From NCBI RefSeq assembly GCF_027244095.1, contig NC_069658.1, forward strand, positions 35,552,501 through 35,616,500: a DNA stretch of 64,000 nucleotides, in the 5' to 3' direction. This document shows, piece after piece, positions 20,629-32,600 of the stretch. The translations under genes were made by a program, and so were the position numbers. This DNA comes from Hemicordylus capensis (lineage: Eukaryota; Chordata; Lepidosauria; Squamata; Cordylidae). The number at the start of each line of letters is the position of its first letter. Position 1 is the stretch's first letter. The notes beneath the pieces are model-generated. The model was not told the DNA's origin, did no database searches, and worked only from the letters and a program-made list of their open reading frames with translations.

Positions 20629-23600
20629 GTAAGTAATACCTTATATCGGGCTGGGAGTCTTTTGTCAACACTCTCTCACCCCATATATTTAGGGAGCGGA
20701 CAGAGAGGGTAGTGCAATGTTAGATGATGAAATTATGTGTGAACACAAATTGTTGTGATTTGTTTGTTTCTCATTTATCCCACTTGTATCCTCCCTGCCA
20801 TTCCTCCAAAGAGATCAGTGCCAGACTTGGGCATAGGGGGCATCATAATGTGCTGATTAATGGTGTAGGGCTGCAGCAAAGCCACAAGATTAACATCAGT
20901 GCTCCAGTGGCTTCAGAACAGCATTACCACATTTATCCCCATTCATGCCAATGAGGATAGATATTGAGGTCATTCACACAATCGAAAACTGTGTTCTACC
21001 TGGGTTTGGGAACTGTGTGTACTCCCAATTTTTGATTGTGTGGAAGCAAGGTTAGAGGAAAACCTGGGTAAAAGTGCTTGTGTGGAAGCAAGGTTAGAGG
21101 AAAACCTGGGTAGCTTTTTCTCCTACCTTGCTTCCACGAAAGCACTCCTCATGAAACTCCACTCTGAACCTTCAGTCAGAGTGGACTTTCACCGCCACAA
21201 ACTCCTTTCCTGTGGTGTCAGCGTTATGTACAAATGCTGGCACTATAGTTTTGGTCCCATGGAAATGGAGTTGAGGGAGGAAGCTCCTCCCTCACTCTGG
21301 CCCAATTGGCTGTGCAGGCTGTCCTTCTGTGAAGAAGGAAGCCTGTATAGCCAACTCCCCCCTCCAGTCTACAGTCTCACTGACTGCAGAGAGATGTTCT
21401 CCCCAACATTTGAACACAAACGGGAGGGGGGGGGCATGGAATCACGGGTCCATTGGACCCACGGTTCCGTGTTCCGTATGAACTGGGCCCTTCTCTCTAC
21501 CTCCACTCCTAATGTCCCTAGTGGTCAATAGGAGTTACTGGTGTTAAGAGTCGATGCCTATGGAGTCACATCTCCAACAGTCTCAAGGTTGTATGTGTGG
21601 TGGAGTGATCAACAAAAACCCTTGAGCCAAGAGAAATTAGCCTGTCCCTTTGATTCTGGCCTTTTACTCCTTCTCCTAGAGACTTTAAAAAGTCAGCTAA
21701 AAGACTGAATTGTTTTTTCTTGTTTTAAAGAAATCTAATGTTACATCTGTGCAGGAGGTGGCAGCAGCAGCAGCACTGGAAACTCGTAGGTCTTCCCAGT
21801 GGCCAGCTTTTGCCGCTTTCCCAAATAGCCTTGCCAGATCTCAAGGGAAGCAGTCACCAGGGAGTGTGGTCTTGGCAGGTATACACCTCATGCCACTTGA
21901 TAGATCTGTGTGGGAGAATATTTGAACATTCTGGCAGCCACATTGAACCCCAGCCGCACCACTGCAATTTTCAACATCTGTCAATTAAAAACAAACACAT
22001 TTTTTAAAAAAAATCAGGCCTTGGAAACACTCAAGTGTTGGTCTGAACTTTTACCATGAGCTGATGCCAAGTATGGGAAATGCAAGGCTTTTTAAAGTAT
22101 GTGTATGTGTGTTTGCACCCAACTTATTTGCATCCTTGACCCAATCCCCATATTTCCCTTCTGTAACTAATGGATTGACTTGCAGCATGGTGTATGGATT
22201 ATCCTGATTAGGATGGCTTATATCTACTTAGGTCAATGTGCAAATATAATCGGAGGGAGCGAATCAATTCCACACTCAAGACCTTATATGGCTGCGCTTG
22301 TCAAACGAGAAGATATATTATGCGGAGGAACCTTGATTGACAAAAAATGGGTGTTAACAGCAACCCATTGCTTTCCGTAAGTTTGGAGGAATATTTCTAT
22401 GTTGTGCCTGTTTCTTCCAGGTATCACTTCTCAACAACCCCTTTGGTAAGCCAATGCCAGGAAGCCAGCTTCAGTCTGGTATCATACTATGCCACTGAGT
22501 GATGGGTCCTCTGGCAGCTGATCTCCAAGAAATTTCATACAACATGAGCCGGTGAGCAAGTAGGATAAGAGATCCTACTATGGGTTGCAAATATGGCCCC
22601 AGGTGCCAAATAGTGTGAAAGATGTCATCAGCTACAGCTGAGGCTTGAGTCCATTTTCATAGGCAACACTAAAAACAACTTTGATACTTTCTCCTGTCAT
22701 CTATGCCACATGTGAAAGTTCTCAATGCAAAAGAGACAGAAAAACAGGAAGGATATGCAAAGTCCAACCAAAGTAGGTTTTAAACCAAGTTAATAGGTTA
22801 TATACTGATTAAAGCAAAGGAGAGAAAAATTAGTTACCATGAGTGTGTGCCTGTTGCCAACAGCATCACTCCCATACTCATCTCCCTGGTAACATTTGGC
22901 ACCTCTGAGCACACATGCACACACACACACACACACACACTCATGTCATTGCTTTCAGTGTTTTCCCTCTCCATTGGCTGCTGCTGCTGCTTGTAGGGGA
23001 AGAAAACACATTGGCTGTGATGACACTGCACTGGATGTTTCTTTTACCAGACATTACCAGGGAGGCGTGGAGAGTGGGGAATGCTAGTTAGCAGCAGACA
23101 TGTTTCCTTGAAACTTCTGCTAACTGGGCAAAGAGGCATCTTTTAAATATGGTGATTCTCTTTATTTAGCAGGGAGAGAGTAACTGGCCCTATCCAACCC
23201 CAGCACAGTACCTCCAGTGACTGTTGCTGGTATCTAACATGTTTCTGTTTAGATTGTGAGCCCTTTGGGGACAGAGATTCGTCTTTCTTATTTATTTATT
23301 TATTTATTATTTCTCTATGTAAACCACTTTGGAACTTTTTGTTGAAAAGTGGTATATAAATATTTGTGGTTGAATCCCTTCAGTGATTTAAGCTTTTATT
23401 GTGAAAATTCCATAAGGCTACAAACCTAAGCAAAAAAAAGTCAAAATCTCTATTTCAGTCAGCGACCAGCATAAGGTTAAAACAAATGTAGATGAGAAAA
23501 TAGTCTACTATTCTACTACAAACAATAAAACTTCTACTACAAACAATAAAACCAAATAGACTAAAAAAGTCCTTCTGAACATAGATCAAGGTACTGAAAA

Positions 23601-26600
23601 TGGATCTACCAAAACTACTAAAAATACATAACTTAAGATAAAAGGAGACAGCAGCATTTCATACTTATGAGATTATTACATACAGATCAAGATTTAAAGC
23701 GTTGCTTTCCCAACTCCTGAATCTGAGGGGTTAAACAATTCAAGAGCTCGGGAAAATTTAGTTGTTAGATTTGTTGTTAATTTACAAATGATCCCAATGC
23801 TTGCGTGCCCATCTACAGTTATCCACTCTATAGCTGCAAAAGTTACTCTGGCCTTCAATCCATCACCTATTTCCCCGTTATTATGCTCTTAAGCAAACGG
23901 AGGGCTGCGCTACAAAATTTAGCCACCTGTCTAGTAATGCTGGAATTACTTCCTTCCAACAGCCTGCCAATCATCTGAGGAGAGTCAAGACCTGGGCATT
24001 TAGCCATCAAAGGGTAAATGAGATCCCGACGCAGGTCTCTATAGAACAAACATTCCAACAGCACATGGGTAACCGTTTCCACTTGTCCCTTCCCACATGG
24101 GCAGATCCTCTCCCTATAGGGAGTCCCTCTATATCTGCTCTCTAAGAGGGCTGAAGGCAGGGCATTGCATCTTGCCAGGGTAAAGACTCTTCTAAGTGGG
24201 GGCACCTCCAAGATAGTGAGATAGGGTACTGGGGCCAACCTATACCTGACTGATTCCTGGCTCTGAAAGTCAGGTGCCCTCGCTATATCCGTTTCTCTCT
24301 CAATATCCTCTGTTCTCTGTTTAATTAGCTTCCGAGCTGTCTCCAAACTGCCTACGCAAAGCAGACTGATCAAGGCCCAAGGTGTTCATCTTTTGGTTCA
24401 GACACTTCCAGGTTGACTGATAGGGATCCTCTAATACTAAGCGGCTCAGCCCTGTGTCCGAGGAAAAAACCTCAGCCAATAAAACAGCGCAATTACAAAC
24501 CTAAGTATGTTTTTCCCCTATAAGTAGCTCCTACTGAAATGAATATGCCTTATTCATATCCAAGGAGATAAACTTGGGATTTGTATGTATAAGTCGCTTT
24601 AGATATCCAGATTTGGGGCTAGTGGAAAATGGGGCTGGCCCTAGGGTTTTTGGTGCCCTTGGTGCAGTATGTCTTTGGCATGCTCACCCTAATTCAGTTA
24701 AAATTATATCCTGTTATGTACGAAATATAATTTTAACTGAATGGGGGGTGGGGGGGTGCCACAGTCATACCTGGCAACTGGTACTGGCTGGCCAGGAGAA
24801 GTAGAGAGGAAAGCAGATAATGTCTTTTAAAATCTGCAAGACCACGGCTGCCGGCCACTCTGTGCCCCTGCCCAGCTCTGTGTAGAGTCTGTGCTCACAC
24901 GGCATGTTGCCCCCACTGCTCATGCACATGCACAGCAGCCATTTGAAGAGTCAGCCTGGCAAAGGTTGTTACCAGACTCACTCCTCAAACGACTCACTCC
25001 TCACTCCTTATTGCCCCACTTCTCCAGCCATAACGCAGAGGGTGGCGGCACCTGCCCCCCCCAGGCCCCCCGCCTGCGAATTGCTCTGCCTAGTGGACAG
25101 GCCAGCCCTGGGGGTGAATAGGGACTGCAATTGCCCGCTGGAACTCCCCCAAACGTCCAGCTCTTGGAGAGGAGAGCTGGTATTGTGGTAGCAAGCATGG
25201 ATTGTCCACTTTGCTAAGCAGGGTCCACCCTGGTTTGCATTTGAATGGGAGACTACATGTGAGCACTGTGAGATATTTCCCTTGGAGGATGGGGCCACTC
25301 TGGGAAGAGCACACAGAAGGTTCCAGATTCCCCCCACCCCCCAGCATCTCCAAGATAGGGCTGAGAGAGACTCCTGTCTGTAACCTTGGAGATGCTACTG
25401 CCAGTCTGGGTAGGCAACACTGAGCTAGATGGACCAATGGTCTCACTCAGTATAAGGCAGCTTCCTATGTTCCTATGTTCCAGATCTGTACAAAAAGCAA
25501 TGGGACTAAGCTAGAGTGTGGGGCAGTATCATTCCTAGATGATAGTATATGGCCATAGCATCCATTATGTGCAGTTTGAAGCAAATTGATCCAACCACTG
25601 ATTTTTAATGATTTTTTAAAAAAGAAATGTGGGTCTATAAAACTAATAATCCATGTAGTAAGGTAAAGGTATCTCTCCAAAGAGATTGCTAGCAAAAGGA
25701 GAAGATTAGCCACGCGCAAGAATAATATAGGGATCTGTGTCTCTCCTCAGGAGCACCGTGAATGGAAGGCAAGACTCAGACCACTTGACACAACGTATTG
25801 CAAATGGCCAGCTTGATCTGCCACCCTGAACCTCTTCCGCCCTCCCCCTCCCAGCCCATTCCAAATAAGGCAATTGTCATGGCAACATTTTTTGGCTTGG
25901 CTTCTAGAAACTTCAGAACAGCTCTTTTTCATTCCAATGTATCCAACAATTCCAACACAATAGAGATTTATTCTGACAATAGTAGTAGTAGTAGGTTGTG
26001 CCGTCGAGTAGGTGTTGACCCCTGGTGACCACAGAGACATGTGGTTTTCTTGGTAGAATACAGGAGGGGTTTATCATTACCATCTCCCACACAGTATGAG
26101 ATGATGCCTTTCAGCACCTTCCTATAGCGCTGCTGCCCAATATAGGAGTTTCCCATATTCTGGGAAACACACCAGCAGGGATTCAAACCAACAGCCTCTT
26201 GCTGTCTAGGCAGGTTGCTTCCCCGCTGCGCCATTAGGTGGCACTGTTTCCGACAATAGGACCCTATAAAAGTTGTGTTGGAATTAATCCATTTCCAGAC
26301 ACAGCCAGTGACATCACTGGCAGCAGTGCTGGTCCGAGACAACTGCACAGCCCTAGTATTTGGTATCTTGCTGGAGCTCTGTTCACACTATGCACTATGC
26401 AGTATTTACCATACAATATTCTTTGTTTTCTCAACAAGAAGAAATGATGCAGTATCAGACCCTATATGATTCTATAGTGAGCATTCAGAATGTATTTTTC
26501 TAAAAACACAGGCTATAAAATGTGTTTAATATGTTAATCAAAGGGGTTAATAAAAAGCCAAACACTCAGTGCAGTGCCACACAAATACCAATGTGACGAA

Positions 26601-29600
26601 CAGATCAGTGTTGTTGTTTTTCTTTTTCAGGACCAAAGTTACACAAGTTGTGCTTGGGGCTCATTCACTAAGTAGAAGAGAAAGAGGAAAACAGCTCTTC
26701 AGCATTACTGAAGAGTATTTTTATCCAGGCTATAATGCACAGACAATGGAAAATGACATTATGCTTTTGCAGGTACATTTACAAAGGTTCTTTGAGCCTG
26801 GACTGATTGTTGCAATGGAAATTACAGTGCCCTGTTACAGTTATAATGGTTTACATACTGCCAAGAGTACATCAGCCTAGTAATATTGTGTATAAGAACA
26901 TAAGAACAGCCCTGCTGGATCAGGCCCAAGGCCCATCTAGTCCAGCATCTAGGAGCAATGAACCCCAAGGGGAGAGGTTTGGATGACTTCATGGAGGAGA
27001 GGTCCATCAACGGCTACTAGTCGGAGGGCTATAGGCTACCTCCAGCCTCAAAGGCAGGATGCCTCTGCGTACCAGTTGCAGGGGAGTAATAGCAGGAGAG
27101 AAGGCATGCCCCTTTCAACTCCTGCCTGTAGGCTTCCAGCAGCATCTGGTGTGCCACTGTGTGAATCAGGATGCTTGATCTAGCAGGGCTATTCTTATGT
27201 TCAATGCCTCTTCCATTCCCATCACCCAAATAGGAGATTCATCCTCAAATTTTCCCACCTCTAGATCTTCCTCCAGGGCTAAAAAAAAAAAAAAAAATGT
27301 TGTCAGGGATCTATGCCCCTCCCTTGGTCTTTCGAATAGGATAGGAAAGGAAAGGAAAGGACTTTGGAACAAAATTGGATCGGGATGTTAAGGTTGGTTT
27401 GCTGGAGCTCCCTGCAGTTGCCCCCAGCTCCTTTGGTGACAACCCAAAACCAGGCTTTTTCCCTAGGCCTGCTTCCATGGGAGTTGAGCAGCATGCACTG
27501 CTAGTACCTGAGGAGTCAAAGCAGGGGTCATAGAGTAGAGGAAAGCAGGGACAGGTAAAGGAGACAGGTAAAGGCTGGGGCTTTGTAGTTCAGAAAAAAG
27601 ACGACTGCGGAGAGACATGATAGAGGTCTATACAATCATGCATGGTGTGGAGAAAGTGGATGGAGAGAAATTCTTCTCCCTCTCACGTAACACTAGAACC
27701 AAGGGTCATCCCATGAAATTGATTGCCAGGAAATCTTGGACCAACAAACAGAAGTACTTTTTCTCACAATGCATAATCAACTTGTGGAATTCTCTGCCAC
27801 AAGATGTGGTGACAGCCAATAACCTGGATGGCTTTAAGAAGGGTTTGGAAAACTTCATGGAGGAGACATCTATTGACAGCTACTAGTCGGAGGGTTATAG
27901 GCCACTTCCAGCCTCAAAGGTAGGATGCCTCTGAGTACCAGTTGCAGGGGAGTAACAGCAGGAGAGAGGGCATGCCCTCAACTGTGGCTTCCAGCGGCAT
28001 CTGGTGGGCCACTATGCAAAACAGGATGCTGGTCTACATGGGCCTTGGGCCTGATCCAGCAGGGCTGTTCTTCTGTTCTTATGAGACCCTCACTAGCTAC
28101 CTCTACTCCCAATGCCCCTATTGGTCATAACGATAGTTGGTGGTGCAAAAGGTCGATGCACTGGAACTCCATATCCAACAGCGACTGCACCAGAGCTTGG
28201 CCAACCACTATCCTTTCCCCTCAGAGTGGAATCACTAGGTTTCTGAGCCTTGCTGAAACACTGGATCGTGCAATCCAGAATCTCTAGGAAACCCTCATCT
28301 GAAATGTGCCTTGTGTGAGACATCTATACTGCTCTGGCTGTTTCAGACCACTGAATCCTTGGAAACCAGTAGTGGGCACTCATGTTTTGTCTGCCTAAGG
28401 AGGCAAGGGCTCTGCATAAGGATTTGCTGTGAGTCCAGACTTGACATGCTGGATTGCTCAGGACTGGATTGCTCACTGAGAGCAGTGCTCACCCAGATTG
28501 CTGTGAGCTCATGTTGAGCCACAATCTTGAGTGCTGCACCTTCACCCAATATCTCAGCATCTCTGAGATACTGCACACAAGACCAGCAGAACAGGAAAGA
28601 TAAACTGTTTATCTCCACAATTCAAAGTCTGTGGTCTGTACACTATCCCTATCTCCTCCTTCCGTGCCTACATTATTGCCCCCACCCCCACTTCCTTTGG
28701 TTACTCTCTTAATGGTCGTGATTGTGTCTGAATCCTGAAGCATTTTGTCTGCAGAATAGGCCTGCTTTGGCCCTGGTTGCCAAATCTCTCATCTTGCATT
28801 GTGCTTCTGTTGCTTCAGTGAACTTAATTCTTTTCACAAGCCTTGCCTCCAAATTCATTTCTCCTCTAAGAATACTCTAAAATTGAATTGCCTTTGCCCA
28901 GATTACGCTCCTATATTATTGCTGTTTTTGCACACTTGCCAATTGTATTCAGAGCTAATCCCCCCTACTCAAGTCAAAACATAATAACTGATCATGTGTC
29001 CAAGCAAGTATGGCAACAAGAGTAAGTACGTAGTCTTACAAGAGAGGAGTTACATAGTTTGAGAGTATGTCTGGACCCCAATGTTCCCTTGGTTTCTCAG
29101 GCTGAGGCAGTGGCCAGGAATGCTTTTTATCAACTTTGACTGATATGCCAGCTGCGTCCTTTTCTGGAGATAAATGACCTTAAAACAGTGGTGCATATGC
29201 TGGTAACATCCAGACTCGACTACCGCAATGTGCTCCATGTTGAGCTGCCTTTGTACATAGTTTGGAAACTACAGTTAGTACCGAATGCAGCAGCCCGTTT
29301 GGTCTCTAGGGCTACCCAAAGATACCATATTACTCCCATTCTAAAGGAACTATACTGGCTGCCAATAAGTTTCCAAGTGAAATATAAAGTGCTGGTTATT
29401 ATCTATAAAGTCCTGAATGTCTTGGGTCCATGATAGTTAAGAGAACTCCTTCTTCTCCATGAACCCTGCTGCTTATTGGGCTCCTCAGGAGAGGCCTGGT
29501 TGCAGTTGCCCCCAGCTCCTTTGGTGACAACCCCAAACCAGGCTTTTTCCAGGGCTGCCCTGGAAACTACCAATAAGATTTCTCATCTGCAAAAGGCCTG

Positions 29601-32600
29601 GTGTATTTCTGCCAAAAAAATCCCAACCATCAGCAGAAACCAAGCTCATATATCAGAGTTATTTTATAGTAATAAACATGTATTGTACAATAGAAAGAAA
29701 TCAAAAGTGGGAATCAAAATCTGTGGCTGCCCTTTATATCTATGAACCAACTGTTTTGCTTTAATATTCCTCCAGCTTAATAAAAATGCAAAGATCACAA
29801 AAACTGTGAAAACCATTCAGCTTCCCAGCACTAAGACTTCCAGTGATGTCCAGGCAGGAACTCAGTGTCTAGTTGCTGGATGGGGAGCTACAGGCAATGG
29901 AGAGACATCTGATACTCTGCGTGAAGTGAATGTCACCATCTTTGACAGAAGTTTCTGCAATGATAAGAATCACTATAATAAACCAAATTATGTGACCAAA
30001 AATATGCTGTGCGCAGGAGACGAGAATGGAGAGAAGGATTCTGCTAGAGTAAGTATTTCTGTATTAGTTCTGCGCTAGGGATGTGCACAAGCCGGTTAGG
30101 TATCTCCTCTGCTGGGAAACGCCGAACCGGCTCAGAAGCTGGCGTTTGAACCAGCTCGGCGGGGCAGGGAGCAGTTCCCTTAAAAAGCAGGTAAGCAACT
30201 CCTGACCTGCTGGTTCCTGCCCCGCTGCTTTTGCATCGGGGGCACCCGATCTCCGAAAGGCAGCATGTGCTGCCTCCTAGAAAGCAGGCACTGGCATCGG
30301 GAAAGCGGTGGGGCAGGGACAAGCAGGTAAGGAGCTGCTTACCTGCTTTTTAAGGAGCTATTCCCCATCCCTATCCACCCTCAGCACAGTCCCTCCAGTG
30401 ACTGTTGCTGGTGTCTATCTTACGTTTCTTTTAGATTGTGAGCCCTTTGGGGACAGGGATCCATCTTATTTATTTATTATTTCTCTGTGTAAACTGCCCT
30501 GAGCCATTTTTGGAAGGGCAGTATAGAAATCGAATGAATAAATAAATTAAATAATCCTTCCAGCAGCTGCCTGAACAGCTCATGCACATCCCTATTCTGC
30601 ACCCCTCCAGAGGCAAAATTCAAGCTGCCAACTGATTATTTTATTTTATTTATTTATTACATTTATATCCTGCTTTTCCTCCCAGGAGCTCAGAGTGGTG
30701 TACATGCTTATTTTTATCCTCACAACAACCCTGTGAGGCAGGTTAGGCTGAGAGACACATGACTGGCCCAGAGTCCCCCAGTGAGTTTCATGGATGAATG
30801 AGGATTCGAACTCGGGTCTTCCCGGTCCTAGTCCAACGCTCTAACCACTACGCTATGATTTGCATTTCATCAAAATCTCATGCGTTCTCTTCAGATATTG
30901 AAGGAAATGTAAGATAATGTACAGCTCCACAAACAAGAGCTTCCATTTGCTGTTTAATAGTCTTTCATTTCTTGTTATAGTAACAAACACCAAGCTAAGT
31001 AGCCTCCCCTGCATAAAGCAAAGAACTAATTTGCTGCCCCACCAGTTAATTAAAACTCACTCTTACTGATCAGAATTGAGCCTCCACTGATTAATCAGCT
31101 GAAACTTTAGTTTATTAGTCTCTTCATTAAAATGATTCTATCACGGAGCCCTAGTTACACTGTGGAATCCTAGTCTGAATTCATACGATTTGCATCTGAG
31201 GGCTATGCATTACATAGGAACAACATAGGAACATAGGAAGCTGCCAAATACCAAGTCAGACCATAGGTCCATCTAGCTCAGTATTGTCTACACAGACTGG
31301 CAGCGGCTTCTCCAAGGTTGCAGGCAGGAATCTCTCTCAGCCCTATCTTAGAGATGCCAAAGAGGGAACTTGGGACCTAGATGCTCTTCCCAGAGCGACT
31401 CCATCCCCTGAGGGGAATATCTTACAGTGCTCACACTTCTAGTCTCCCATGCATATGCAACCAGGGCGGATGCTGCTTAGCTAAGGGGACAAGTCATACT
31501 TGCTACCACAAGACCAGCTCTCCTCTCCTGGGAGCTTTGACCTGTTGTTAACAGATGGACTTCATGTAGGGAGATGGGCTGTAGCTCAGTGGGAGAGCAT
31601 CTGTTTGGCATGCAGGAGTGGTTCCAGAGTGCGGGGGCATGGGTGGGCAAGCACCACCACCCCCAGACAAATGACTTGCCACCCACTGCCCCCCCCCCAA
31701 TTCTGTTTCAGAAATCTAATATGTGGGACACAACTAGCCCACCCCTACATGCACTTTGCCCCTTCTGTGTCCCCCACAAAAAAAAAAATCTGATGCCACC
31801 ACTGTTTGCACACAGAAGGCACCAGTCCCTGGCATCTCCAGATAGGGCTGGGGAATACTCCTACCTGAAACCTTGGAGAGCCGCTGCCAGTCAGTGTGGA
31901 CAATATTAAAGTAGATGGGCCAATGGTCTGACTCAGTATAAGGCAGCTTTCTATGTTCCTAAGTGGAACTGATTATCTTTTAAAGTCCTCAAACAGCTAT
32001 TAGAGAGCCCATTTCAGTGTGAGAATGCCTGAAGGGGAGTAGAATTTTGCCCTGCCACTATTTTTGCATTGAAAGTCCCCCCATTTCCGCCAAAGCAACT
32101 GTTTGCGATAGAAGAGTTTATTTGCCCAGATTGTCACTTTAGAGGCAAACAGGTGGTTTGGTCTGGGAGTATAATTCAAACCATATCTGTGTAGCTTTCA
32201 TTTGTTAACACTTTAAAATCCAGGTTTCCTAGATGAAAGCCTTTCTGTGTTGACATTCAGAGCAAAAAGCCCCTATATCATCACCGTTTATTTATTAGAG
32301 AGTCAAAAAACCTGCTGGTTTGGGAAAGCTATCTCATTTTGGCTCAGGGTCCACAAAGCCGGGAAATTGAAAACTAAGGCTGATGCCTTAGCAGATGTGC
32401 CATGTGATCAGTAATGATGTTGTGCAATGTTGTGCAATATCACAAATTGTGCTCACTAACAACTTGCCCTCCATTAACCCACACTATCTTCAGATACAGA
32501 TGCTTCATAAGGCAGTACAGGAACAGGAACAATGTGCAGCATCTTTGCTGGTGTCGGGCACTTCATCCTCCCCATGTTGACTTGGGTCTCAAAGAACAAG

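Noticed and set aside
21040-21531. 163-codon gene in granzyme copy 2 intron 1
   Set aside because: Opens with a direct DNA duplication and lies in a MITE-like repeat.
25185-25265. 5S rRNA gene
   Set aside because: Similarity is limited to the internal part and the sequence runs on into a SINE body present in many copies.
31568-31612. tRNA gene
   Set aside because: Only the A-box half is tRNA-like and it continues into the common SINE body; no acceptor stem pairing.
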